From Halogeometricum limi (GTDB lineage Archaea; Halobacteriota; Halobacteria; Halobacteriales; Haloferacaceae), in assembly GCF_900115785.1 (NCBI RefSeq), contig NZ_FOYS01000006.1, positions 1 through 64,000 on the forward strand: a stretch of 64,000 bases of DNA, read 5' to 3'. The translations under genes were made by a program, and so were the position numbers. Positions 8,151 through 16,373 of the stretch are shown here, piece after piece (within the stretch, counting starts at the first letter, position 1; every line of letters starts with the position of its first letter). The notes under the pieces are model-generated. The model saw nothing but the letters and a program-made list of their open reading frames with translations. It was not told where the DNA came from and searched no databases.

Positions 8151-9845
8151 CTACTCGTGAAGGCCGCCGACTGAAGCGTAGAACGACGACTGGAGCGTCT
8201 TCGCCATGTCCTGGTCGCGGTCGATTCGCACGTCTATCACCGTCGGCGTCGAACTCGCCTTCCCGTCGCGCAGGGCGTCGGCCAGTTCGTCGCCCGACGC
8301 CACGCGGATGCCCTCCGCGCCGAACGCCTCCGCTACTCGCACGAAGTCGGTGTCGTGAAACTCCACGCCCGCGATGTCGTCTGGGGCGTGTTGCATCTGT
8401 CTCACCATCCCGAGACTGGTGTCGTTGAGGACGACGAACGTCGGAGACACGCCGTACTCCACGGCCGTCTCGACGCTCGTCATCGTCATCGTAAAGCCGC
8501 CGTCGCCCGCGACGGCGACGACGTCCTTCTCCGTCGCCAGCGACGCGGAGACGGCGGCGGGGTTCGCCCACCCCATCCCGCCGACGCCACCGCTCCCGAA
8601 GTAGGTCCGAACGGCGGGCGTCTGGAGGTAGTTCAGGAGCCAAAAGCGGTTGTTTCCCGAGTCAGCCGTGACGATGGTGTCCTCGTCGACGACGCGCGAA
8701 ATCTCCTTCGCGGCGCGTTGCGGGAGGACGGGCGTCGCCTCCGAGTCGCACTCGGGCGCGTGGAACGACGCTCTCGCTTCCGCGGCCCGCGTCTCGGCCC
8801 AGTCGTTGGAGGCTTCGCCAGCGGCGGCGAGTTCGCGCAGCGACTCCGCGGCGTCGCCGACGAGTCCCACGTCCGCCGGGTAGACCCACCCGGCGTTTCG
8901 CGCGTCGATGTCGGCGTGGATTATCGTCTGCTCCTCGGGGCGGACGAACTCGGGCGCCTGCCAGTTCGTGTCCATCGGGTTCATTCGACACCCGACAACG
9001 AGGAGCACGTCGGCTTCGCTGACGACCTGATTCGCCCCCTCGTGGCCGAACGAGCCGATGACCCCACCGGCGAGGCGATGCGTCTCGGGGAACGTCGACT
9101 TCCCGAGGTAGGAGGTGACGACGACGGCGTCGTAGCGGTCGGCGACGGCTTCGAGTTCGTCGTACGCTCGTGCGGCGTGCACCCCGTTCCCGGCGATGAC
9201 CACCGGCCGTTCGGCCGATTCGAGCGCTTCGACGGCCGTCGCCACGTCGCGCGCCGTCGGCGCCGCCGTCCACGTCCGCGTCTGTGCCACGTCGTCCCAG
9301 ACGGGCGGGATGGGGTCCTCGGGCATCTCCGCGGTGACGGCGTTGCCGTCGAGGACGACGGCGGTCGGCCCGGGTCGCCCGGCGACGGCGTGCTTGAACG
9401 CCAACTGGAGACTCCGCACAGTCTCCGTCGGCGTCCGCGGGAACCAGTGTTCCTTCGTCACTGCGTCGAGAATCTTCGGCAGTTCGAGACCACCGTAGTC
9501 GCCGCGCGACTGCTGGTACGGCGCGATGGTGGAGTAATCGCCGCGCTCGGACGCCTCGGTGACGACCACCATCGGCGACGAGGCGAGGCGCGCCTCCATC
9601 TGTCCGATGGTCCCGAGGCTGCCTATCCACGGCCCCTGTCCGACGAGGACGCCCGGGTCGCCGGTGAGTCGGCCGTGCATCTCGGCCATCACGCTCGCCT
9701 CGCGTTCGTCGCGCGGGCGAACCACGTCGATGGACGAGTCGGGGAAGTGGTCGAACAGTTCGATGACGCGGCCGCCGGGGTAGCCGAAGACGCGTTCGAC
9801 GCCGAGGTTCTCCAGCGACTCGACGAGTCGTTCGCTCGTGTCCAT
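8151..9845 (-). CDS. Thiamine-diphosphate enzyme, acetolactate synthase/decarboxylase-like
   Basis: A 564-residue protein with the three domains of the ALS/POX/benzoylformate decarboxylase superfamily: N-terminal Pyr domain with the activating Glu47 (in RDEREASVMAE), central domain (about 190-330), and C-terminal PP domain with the ThDP motif beginning GDGG and ending VLND (about 445-475). It lacks features that would tie it to branched-chain amino acid synthesis and has no small-subunit gene beside it. Its start lies 1 nt after the EthD gene stop, so both are one operon; a decarboxylase or ligase step in breakdown of an oxo acid is a reasonable guess. Confidence 0.8.
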   Translation of the reverse strand: MDTSERLVESLENLGVERVFGYPGGRVIELFDHFPDSSIDVVRPRDEREASVMAEMHGRLTGDPGVLVGQGPWIGSLGTIGQMEARLASSPMVVVTEASERGDYSTIAPYQQSRGDYGGLELPKILDAVTKEHWFPRTPTETVRSLQLAFKHAVAGRPGPTAVVLDGNAVTAEMPEDPIPPVWDDVAQTRTWTAAPTARDVATAVEALESAERPVVIAGNGVHAARAYDELEAVADRYDAVVVTSYLGKSTFPETHRLAGGVIGSFGHEGANQVVSEADVLLVVGCRMNPMDTNWQAPEFVRPEEQTIIHADIDARNAGWVYPADVGLVGDAAESLRELAAAGEASNDWAETRAAEARASFHAPECDSEATPVLPQRAAKEISRVVDEDTIVTADSGNNRFWLLNYLQTPAVRTYFGSGGVGGMGWANPAAVSASLATEKDVVAVAGDGGFTMTMTSVETAVEYGVSPTFVVLNDTSLGMVRQMQHAPDDIAGVEFHDTDFVRVAEAFGAEGIRVASGDELADALRDGKASSTPTVIDVRIDRDQDMAKTLQSSFYASVGGLHE

Positions 9846-9846
9846 C

Positions 9847-10167
9847 TTACGTCTCGTCGACCTGTACCGTCTCCTCGACGTACATCGTCGGCCCCGCCTC
9901 CATGTCGATGAACTCCGCGGCGTCGGCGTTCGTCCGTTCGCCCGCCTCGGACTCGAACGCCGCCGACAACGCCGCCATGTCCTCGAAGTAGAGTTCGACG
10001 ATGCCGTCGTACTCGGAGCGCTCTGGGTCCGTCGGAACGCTCGTCGTGTACTTCTTCAACCCCGGCATCTCCTTTGCGATGTCCGTGTGCTCGCCCAACC
10101 ACCGTTCGACGAACTCCTCGTGGGTGTACCCCTCTCTCCGAGAGACGAGATTGACCAGTTTAATCAT
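9847..10167 (-). CDS. Single EthD-domain protein
   Basis: A 106-residue EthD/dimeric barrel protein: MIKLVNLVSRREGYTHEEF, then AKEMPGLKKY and EYDGIVELYF, the same signature positions as each half of the tandem protein at 5522. It is the first gene of the operon with the ThDP enzyme and epimerase. A box (AAAGTAGTC, about 10189-10197) lies about 26 bp before the ATG, so the mRNA is probably leaderless. Confidence 0.8.
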   Translation of the reverse strand: MIKLVNLVSRREGYTHEEFVERWLGEHTDIAKEMPGLKKYTTSVPTDPERSEYDGIVELYFEDMAALSAAFESEAGERTNADAAEFIDMEAGPTMYVEETVQVDET

Positions 10168-10498
10168 GCACGTCTTCCCTCCATGGGAGACTACTTTGCT
10201 CTGTCGCCACGACCGACGTCTTCCGGCGGATGCGCCGCTATTACACGCATAGTCGCGTCACGAATAGTGGCGGTGCAGTCGCTCTTCGCCGCCGCCTCGC
10301 GGCGGGCCGCGGGGCGGGCACGGCCGACGACGAACGGCGGAACGCCCGCGTGCCGTCGGTCCGAGTCCACGGCGTCGGGCTATCTCGGAGGCACGCCGCC
10401 GTCTCGTTCGTTCTACAACTGGGTGCCTTCGAGGATATACGTTCACCCGTCTATATCGGTGTTTTATATATGTGGTCCCACCCCTGCGACGGGCCGAT
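10168..10498. other. Intergenic stretch with promoter of the EthD operon
   Basis: About 330 bp between the 3' end of the hydroxyacyl-CoA dehydrogenase and the EthD operon. It holds the presumed EthD promoter near 10190 and, at 10455-10472, a notable AT run (TTTATATATG) that could be a terminator region for the dehydrogenase gene or another promoter. No credible coding frame is seen. Confidence 0.4.
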
Positions 10499-11383
10499 TC
10501 ACCGACTCGCCGCCTCGTCGCTGACGCCGACTTTCTCGCCGTCTTCCCATCGGTAGAAGCCCTCGTCCGTCTTCGCACCCAGCTTTCCCGCCCGAACTTT
10601 CCGCTTCAGAACCTGCGGCGGCCGGAACCGTTCGCCCAACTCCTCGCGGAGGTACTCCAACACGTCGAGTCGGACGTCCAACCCCACCACGTCGCCGAGT
10701 TCGAGGGGACCCATCGGATAGTTGTAGCCGAGTTCCATCGCCGCGTCGACGTCCGTCGCGGAGGCGACGCCCTCCTCTACCATCCGCATCGCCTCGCACC
10801 CGAGCGTGATACCGAGTCGGGAGGACGCGAACCCCGGCGAGTCTCTCACTTCGATTGCCGTCTTTCCCACCTCGTCGACGAACTCGCGGGCGAACGCCAG
10901 CGTCTCTCCGTCCGTCTGTTCGGCGACGACGACTTCGACCAGCGACATGAGGTGGACGGGGTTGAAAAAGTGCAGGCCGACGCCGCGTTCCGGTCGGTCG
11001 AGGGCACTCAGAATCTCCGTCACCGACAGCGACGACGTGTTCGTCGCGAGGAGCGTCTCCGCGTCGACGAGACGCTCCACCTCCCGCATCGTCTCCCGTT
11101 TGAGGCGCATCTCCTCCGGTACCGCTTCGACGACCAACGCCGCGTCGGTTACCGCGGTTTCGAGCGACGTCGTTCCGGCGAGGCGACCGAGCGTCTCCGC
11201 CATCGTTTCCGAATCGACCTTCCCGCGTTCGACGCCGCCGCGAAGGTTCTCCTCGATGGCGTCGAGTCCGCCGCGGACGTACTCCCCTTCGACGTCGCGG
11301 ACGGTCACCTCGTGTCCGGCCATCGCGGCCACCTGCGCGATTCCGTGACCCATCGTCCCCGCACCGAGTACGGCTACCTTCAT
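10499..11383 (-). CDS. 3-hydroxyacyl-CoA dehydrogenase
   Basis: A 294-residue protein with the N-terminal NAD-binding motif VLGAGTMGHG (residues 5-14) and the family signature VGLHFFNPVHLM, giving His138 and Asn141 as catalytic residues; a conserved SSLS precedes at about 117-120. It oxidises (S)-3-hydroxyacyl-CoA with NAD. The length matches the single-domain archaeal and PaaH/HbdA enzymes. Near the paa genes it may act on 3-hydroxyadipyl-CoA (PaaH role), but the sequence alone does not settle this. The start at the MKVAVLG ATG removes a basic, implausible extension. It is divergent from the CoA ligase gene. Confidence 0.9.
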   Translation of the reverse strand: MKVAVLGAGTMGHGIAQVAAMAGHEVTVRDVEGEYVRGGLDAIEENLRGGVERGKVDSETMAETLGRLAGTTSLETAVTDAALVVEAVPEEMRLKRETMREVERLVDAETLLATNTSSLSVTEILSALDRPERGVGLHFFNPVHLMSLVEVVVAEQTDGETLAFAREFVDEVGKTAIEVRDSPGFASSRLGITLGCEAMRMVEEGVASATDVDAAMELGYNYPMGPLELGDVVGLDVRLDVLEYLREELGERFRPPQVLKRKVRAGKLGAKTDEGFYRWEDGEKVGVSDEAASR

Positions 11384-11483
11384 GCGTGGACGCCGCGCGC
11401 GGGAGTGATAACCGTTCGCCCGACTCCTCCGCCGTCCGAACCGACGCCCGCGTCCGGGTAACCGCGTTCGGTCGACCGCATCA

Positions 11484-11492
11484 CTTTTATCA
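11484..11492 (+). promoter_or_regulatory. TATA box of the phenylacetate-CoA ligase gene
   Basis: The sequence TTTTATCAC lies about 27 bp before the ATG at 11515, with a purine/C-rich element just upstream as in BRE-TATA promoters. This spacing implies a leaderless transcript. Confidence 0.45.
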
Positions 11493-11514
11493 CGTTCAAT
11501 CATCGGATTTCTGT

Positions 11515-12798
11515 ATGGTACATCGGAGCGTCGAGACCGCATCCCGCGAGGACCTGCGGGAGATACAGACCGAGCGACTACGAGAGACGGTTCGGAACGC
11601 CTACGAGAACGTCCCGTTCTACCGAGACGCCCTCGACGACGCGGGCGTCTCTCCGGCGGACGTCGAAGACGTCGACGACGTTCGAAAGCTCCCGTTCACG
11701 ACGAAAGAGGACTTCCGCGACGAGTACCCGACCGGCTTGTTCGCCGTCGAGATGGACGACGTGGTGCGCATCCACGCCTCCTCGGGGACGACGGGGAAAC
11801 CGAAGATAGTCGGCTACACGCAGGCGGACCTGGACGTGTGGACGGACGCCGTCGCGCGCTGTCTCGTCGCCGCGGGAATCGGTTCCGAGGACGTGGTGCA
11901 GAACGCCTACGGCTACGGCCTCTTCACCGGCGGCCTCGGTCTCCATCAGGGTATCGAGGAGATCGGTGCGACGGTCATCCCCACCGGCGGCGGCGGAACG
12001 CAACGACAGGTCGAGATGCTCGCGGACCTGCAGTCCGACGCCATCGCCTGCACTCCGTCGTACGCGCTCTACCTGGCCGAAACGGCCGCGGAGATGGGGG
12101 TCGACGTTCGAGAACTGCCGGTCCGGGCCGTCCTCTTCGGCGCAGAACCCTGCACCGAACCGATGCGCGAGGAGATAGAAGAACGATTGGGGGTGACCGG
12201 CATCGACCTCTACGGCCTCTCCGAAATCGTCGGCCCTGGCGTCTCCATCGAGTGTCTCGAACAGGACGGCCTCCACGTCTGGGAGGACCGCTTCTACCCC
12301 GAAGTCGTCGACCCAGCGACGGGCGACCCCGTCGAGGAGGGCGAGGAGGGCGAACTCGTCCTGACGACGCTCTCGAAACAGGCCGTTCCGGTCCTCCGGT
12401 ACCGGACGGGGGACCTGACGACGCTGAACTACGAGACGTGCGACTGCGGTCGCACCGCCGTCAGGATGGACAACGTCACCGGTCGGACCGACGACCTGCT
12501 CATCGTTCGCGGCGTCAATCTCTACCCCAGCGAGATAGAGTCCGTCGTCTTGGAGTTCGACGACGTCGCGCCGTACTACCGTATCGACCTGCGGCGAGAA
12601 GACGAACTCGACACGCTCGAACTCACCGTCGAGTTGGAAGAGGGGTTCGACGGCTCCGTCGCCGACGTGCGCGAACGCATCCTGACGCGCCTGTCGAACG
12701 TGCTCTCCTTCACGCCCGACGACCTGACGCTGGTCGAAGCGGGCAGTATCGCCCGGACGGAAGTGGGCAAAGTCCAACGCGTCTACGACCACCGTTGA
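11515..12798 (+). CDS. paaK: Phenylacetate-CoA ligase family protein
   Basis: A 427-residue AMP-forming ligase of the PaaK branch. N-terminal VPFYRDAL region, LPFTTKEDFRDEYP (59-72), the P-loop SSGTTGKP (89-96) and a downstream YGLSEIVGPG motif are typical; the C-terminal small domain contains GVNLYPSEIE and ends near a conserved Lys (EVGKVQR). It would activate phenylacetate to phenylacetyl-CoA, the first step of the pathway whose epoxidase genes lie at 17.7-20.5 kb. Other aryl acids are possible substrates. Confidence 0.85.
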   Translation: MVHRSVETASREDLREIQTERLRETVRNAYENVPFYRDALDDAGVSPADVEDVDDVRKLPFTTKEDFRDEYPTGLFAVEMDDVVRIHASSGTTGKPKIVGYTQADLDVWTDAVARCLVAAGIGSEDVVQNAYGYGLFTGGLGLHQGIEEIGATVIPTGGGGTQRQVEMLADLQSDAIACTPSYALYLAETAAEMGVDVRELPVRAVLFGAEPCTEPMREEIEERLGVTGIDLYGLSEIVGPGVSIECLEQDGLHVWEDRFYPEVVDPATGDPVEEGEEGELVLTTLSKQAVPVLRYRTGDLTTLNYETCDCGRTAVRMDNVTGRTDDLLIVRGVNLYPSEIESVVLEFDDVAPYYRIDLRREDELDTLELTVELEEGFDGSVADVRERILTRLSNVLSFTPDDLTLVEAGSIARTEVGKVQRVYDHR

Positions 12799-12987
12799 TA
12801 GCTCTCGTCTCCCGCTCTCCTCCCCTCCCCCGAACCCCCTCCCCACCACTCACCCTCTCTCGTCGCCGGGGTCCCGTCGTCGGTGTGTCCCGTTCCTCTC
12901 TGCGCCGGCGGTGTTAGCCCCCCACCCCAACTCCGTCTCGCCTCACCAAATCCCACGCTCGACCGTTCTCTACCGGCGGCGGAACCG
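12799..12987. other. Pyrimidine-rich convergent intergenic region
   Basis: Between two convergent genes the plus strand is strikingly C/T-rich, with runs such as CTCCTCCCCTCCCCC and later CCCCCCACCCC. It has no open frame of haloarchaeal character. Such a tract may act in termination for the ligase gene; this is inference. Confidence 0.35.
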
Positions 12988-13401
12988 CTACCCCGGTCTG
13001 TACACTCGTCCGCGAAAGGTGGCGATTCGTCCTCCGTCGCCGTCGCTGACGACGACCTGATACTCGGCCGTCCGCCCACCCCGGTGCGTCTCCTCGGCGA
13101 CGGCCCGGATGGTGTCTCCTGCGTCGGCGGCGGCGAGGTAGGAGACGTTCGTCTCCAGGGCGAACGCCGCGTCGCCGTGGCTGTTCGAGGCCGCCGCGAA
13201 CGCGGCGTCCGCGAGCGTATACACAGCGCCGCCGTGGGGCGTTCCGTGGAAGTTCAGGTGGCGCTCGCCGACGGTGAGCGTCGTCTCGGCCCGTCCCTCG
13301 GTCACGTCGACGAGTTCGACGCCGACCGTCTCGCAGAACGGGTCGCTCTCGGCGCGTTCCCGAATACTCGCTGCGTCGCTCCCGTCACTCTCGTTGCTCA
13401 T
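12988..13401 (-). CDS. paaI: PaaI-type hotdog acyl-CoA thioesterase
   Basis: A 137-residue hotdog-fold protein. The signature LNFHGTPHGGAVYTLADAAFAAASN (about 54-78) carries the His-Gly-Gly turn and catalytic Asp of PaaI thioesterases. It hydrolyses aryl- or acyl-CoA esters, in PaaI acting as a rescue enzyme for stalled CoA intermediates. The start at MSNESDG was chosen because the 34 upstream residues are basic and hydrophobic and unlike the family. It is divergent from the MaoC gene. Confidence 0.85.
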   Translation of the reverse strand: MSNESDGSDAASIRERAESDPFCETVGVELVDVTEGRAETTLTVGERHLNFHGTPHGGAVYTLADAAFAAASNSHGDAAFALETNVSYLAAADAGDTIRAVAEETHRGGRTAEYQVVVSDGDGGRIATFRGRVYRPG

Positions 13402-13496
13402 CGTCTCCCCGTCGTCGCCTCGCCGGAAGTAGCCACCGTTTGTCAGAAACGATAGGTATGTAAAGTACTTTATCAGATGATGGCGACGGGTGGTGT

Positions 13497-13964
13497 ATGG
13501 CATACAGCTACGAACCGCACTACTTCGAGGACTTCGTAGAGGGCAAAGAGTTCGAGAGCGTCGGGCGAACCGTCACCGAGGCGGACTTCATGATGCACTC
13601 GGCGCTGTCGGGCGACTGGACGGAACTGCACACCAACAGCGAGTACGCCGAGGACACCCAGTACGGCCAGCGAATCGCGCACGGCCCGATGACGTTCGTC
13701 CAGTCGACGGGGTTCGTCTACCGGTCGGGTATCGTCGAGCGAACGGCCCTCGCCTTCCTCGGGATGAACTACATGAACCTCCCCAACCCCGTGTTCATCG
13801 GCGATACCCTCTCACAGACGATGGTCGTCACCGAACAGAAGGAGTTGAGCAGTCGCGACGACGCCGGACTGGTCGTCATCGAAGTGGAGATGACGAAGCA
13901 GGACGGGACGCTCGTCCTCGAAGGCGACATGAAGTTCCTCATCAAGACCCGCAACGGCGAGTGA
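13497..13964 (+). CDS. MaoC-type (R)-enoyl-CoA hydratase
   Basis: A 155-residue hotdog protein with the hydratase-2 motif: GDWTELHTNSEYAEDTQ (about 36-52) giving Asp and His, followed by QRIAHGPM. Such enzymes hydrate enoyl-CoA or dehydrate 3-hydroxyacyl-CoA. Its place between a PaaI thioesterase and a luciferase-like oxidoreductase, near other paa genes, suggests a role in aromatic or beta-oxidation-like CoA chemistry. It could also be a substrate-specific dehydratase of another acid pathway. Confidence 0.85.
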   Translation: MAYSYEPHYFEDFVEGKEFESVGRTVTEADFMMHSALSGDWTELHTNSEYAEDTQYGQRIAHGPMTFVQSTGFVYRSGIVERTALAFLGMNYMNLPNPVFIGDTLSQTMVVTEQKELSSRDDAGLVVIEVEMTKQDGTLVLEGDMKFLIKTRNGE

Positions 13965-14089
13965 ACGGCACGTGGTAGTCGCGCAGATGCTCGCTCACAC
14001 CGCGGAGTAAGACCGACGAGTGACCGGGCGCGTCGCACGCTCCGCACGCCGTACCTAACTATTAATACGGCACCTCCGGTGGGTTCGGT

Positions 14090-15094
14090 ATGAAACTCGG
14101 GACGGGACTGTTCACCTGCCAGCGACGGCCCGACGACGACCGGTCGGCCAGCGAGGTGTACGACGAGATGCTGACGCTCGGGCGGGCGATAGACGACGCC
14201 GGACTCGACAGCGCGTGGGTGTCCGAACACCACTTCGCGGAGGACGACTACCTCGCCGGGACGATGCCCGCACTCGGTGCGCTCGCGGCCGTCACCGAGG
14301 ACGTCGAACTGGGGACGTGTATCGCACTCGCCCCACTGTACGACGCCGTCCGACTCGCAGAGGACGTGGCGACGGTGGACAACCTCTCGGGCGGGCGGAC
14401 GACGCTCGGACTCGCCATCGGGTCGAACCCCGCCGAGTTCGCCGCCTTCGGCGTCCCGCGAGACGAGCGAGTCGAACGACTCGAAGACGCGGTGAACCTC
14501 TGTCGGGCGGCGTGGTCACCCGGTCCGCTCGACTACGAAGCGCAGTTTCACGACGTCTCGCCGGACGTGACCGTGACACCGAAACCGGCCCACGACGTGC
14601 CCGTCATGCTCGGGGGGTCGGCGAAACCGGCCGTGCGCCGCGCCGCCCGCGTCGCCGACGCGTGGTGTTCGCCGTCGTCGCTCTCGCTCGGTGGGGTCAA
14701 AAAGCGCGTCGACGATATCCACGCGGTGCGCGAGGAGGAAGGAATCGACGGCGAGTTCACCGTCTACGTCCTCCAACACGGGTTTGTCGCCGACTCCGAG
14801 GAGGAGGCGTGGGAGGCGATGCGAGAGGGGTATCTCTACATCCAACGGCGGTACGCCGAGATATTCTCCGGCGAGTCCGTCGCGGAACTCTCCGAGGAAC
14901 GCGTCGACGAACTCCGCGAGCAGGCGATATACGGAACGCCCGAACAGGTGACCGGGGAACTTCGCCGATACGAGGACGCCCTCGGCGACGACACCCACTT
15001 CGTCTTCCGCACGTACCACCCCGGAATCGGCACCGACCGGATGGTCGAGTGCATCGAGCGACTGGGTTCGGAGGTTGCGCCGCGTCTCCGCTGA
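14090..15094 (+). CDS. LLM-class flavin-dependent oxidoreductase
   Basis: A 334-residue luciferase-like TIM-barrel protein: MKLGTGLFTCQ first strand, SEHHFAEDDYL (about 44-54), LGLAIGSNPAEF (about 107-118), VPVMLGGSAKPAVRRAARVADAW (about 167-190) and the final GTPEQVTGEL. These are the common landmarks of bacterial luciferase/F420- or FMN-dependent monooxygenases and reductases. Either cofactor is possible in haloarchaea. A box (ACTATTAATACG, 14056-14067) about 28 bp upstream supports the ATG at 14090. Confidence 0.85.
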   Translation: MKLGTGLFTCQRRPDDDRSASEVYDEMLTLGRAIDDAGLDSAWVSEHHFAEDDYLAGTMPALGALAAVTEDVELGTCIALAPLYDAVRLAEDVATVDNLSGGRTTLGLAIGSNPAEFAAFGVPRDERVERLEDAVNLCRAAWSPGPLDYEAQFHDVSPDVTVTPKPAHDVPVMLGGSAKPAVRRAARVADAWCSPSSLSLGGVKKRVDDIHAVREEEGIDGEFTVYVLQHGFVADSEEEAWEAMREGYLYIQRRYAEIFSGESVAELSEERVDELREQAIYGTPEQVTGELRRYEDALGDDTHFVFRTYHPGIGTDRMVECIERLGSEVAPRLR

Positions 15095-15172
15095 CGCACG
15101 GTCTCGACCCGCCTCTCGGAAGGAGTGCCGGCCGACGAAACGCCAAAGAGGGCTCGCGCTGAGACGCACACG

Positions 15173-15559
15173 ATGGACGTAGAGGAGTTCTTCGAGTCGA
15201 TGCCGTTCGCGCAGTTGCTCGGAATCGAGGTCACCGAGGTGGCGGACGGACACGCCGAGGGTCGCATCGAGATGCGCGAGGAGTTGTCGTGGAACGCCGA
15301 CCGGGTGATGGCCCACGGCGGCGTCACGTTCACCCTCGCGGACACGGTCGGCGGGGCGGCACTCGTGAGCGAAGTCGATCGACCCGTTCCGACGATAGAC
15401 CTCAGAATCGACTACCTGAGTGCGGGGACCGGCGACCTGTACGCGGAGGCCGACGTGGTTCGCGTCGGCGGCGACGTGGGAACCGTCGACGTCGACGTGT
15501 ACGCGACGGACGACGACGCGCACGTCGCACAGGCCCGCGGCGTCTACAAGACGGGGTGA
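15173..15559 (+). CDS. Hotdog-fold thioesterase
   Basis: A 128-residue hotdog protein, a second PaaI/YiiD-like thioesterase: PFAQLLGIEVTEVADGHA near residue 12-28 and AHGGVTFTLADTVGGAAL (about 45-62) with the usual His-Gly-Gly turn and Asp. It probably hydrolyses acyl- or aryl-CoA. The start at MDVEEFFE was preferred to a longer frame with a charged extension because family members begin close to the FF-E segment. Confidence 0.8.
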   Translation: MDVEEFFESMPFAQLLGIEVTEVADGHAEGRIEMREELSWNADRVMAHGGVTFTLADTVGGAALVSEVDRPVPTIDLRIDYLSAGTGDLYAEADVVRVGGDVGTVDVDVYATDDDAHVAQARGVYKTG

Positions 15560-15917
15560 TACTCGACTCGAAAGGTAATTCGGTTAATTTTTCGAAATCG
15601 ACAGGAGAGAACACAACGCACGTCTGAACCACGGTCACTCGAACCGCGCCCGACGAGCGAAACCACTGCTCGTTAATAATCCGCTGTCAGCGTCGCCGAA
15701 CGAAACGGCCACGGTGGCGACGTCGAAACGCGACGCTCGACGAAACGAGTTAGATTCGACGACAACACCGAATCTCACATGCGCACCGGGAGTACGTCGA
15801 GGTGGTTCACAACGCGCTGGAACGAACAACCGAGCGATAATCGACGTTCTCGGGAGCGATTATCGTCCAATTTATTATCTGGATAGCCGGTCGAGGAACG
15901 CGCCGACTCTCGTCCGA
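15560..15917. other. Convergent intergenic region, probable terminator
   Basis: The first 35 bp after the thioesterase stop include TTAATTTTTCG (about 15583-15593), a T-rich run fit for termination. The rest, up to the end of the lipoprotein gene on the other strand, has only basic frames and no recognised element. Confidence 0.4.
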
Positions 15918-16367
15918 CTACGTCGTCCGGACGCTCGCCATCGTCGTGTTCGACGCGCCCTCGACGGCCACGCTCGGTCCCGACGGCGTGGCCGCGGGCG
16001 TCCGTTCGCTCGTGTCGTCGACGGAGGACCCGCCACCCGACGACCCGCCGTCGCCGTTCGACGCCTCGGGGACGGGACCGCTTCCCGTCTCGGGTTCGGG
16101 AGTCGGCGCCGGCGGACCCGCCGACGACGTCGGTTCTGCGGCCGTCGCCGCCGGTGGCGGCGTCGCCGTCGGACGCCCCGGTGGTGCTTCGGTCCCGTCC
16201 GCGTCCACCCGCGTCGCCGTCGCTGTCGGCCCGATATCCGGGTTCGGACCCGGCCGGGGACCGTCCGTGACGGTGCTCTGCTCTCGCGTCACCGTCGGCG
16301 TCTGTTCGGGCCCGCCGCCCCCGCACCCCGCGAGGACGACGAGGAGGACGACGAGGAGTCGCTTCAT
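15918..16367 (-). CDS. Low-complexity lipoprotein
   Basis: A 149-residue exported protein: MKRLLVVLLVVLAGC gives a short signal with lipobox LAGC at residues 12-15, so Cys15 would be lipid-modified and the protein held on the outer face of the membrane. The mature part is Pro/Thr/Ser/Gly/Ala-rich and probably disordered, with no domain. The signal lacks a twin arginine. It is 6 bp from the Tat-exported protein gene on the same strand, and the two are probably one operon (this gene second). Confidence 0.65.
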   Translation of the reverse strand: MKRLLVVLLVVLAGCGGGGPEQTPTVTREQSTVTDGPRPGPNPDIGPTATATRVDADGTEAPPGRPTATPPPAATAAEPTSSAGPPAPTPEPETGSGPVPEASNGDGGSSGGGSSVDDTSERTPAATPSGPSVAVEGASNTTMASVRTT

Positions 16368-16373
16368 CCCCGC

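Noticed and set aside
15918-16367. Short repeated DNA in the low-complexity lipoprotein
   Set aside because: The Pro/Thr/Ser/Gly repeats arise from codon bias in a disordered region; there are no regular DNA units.
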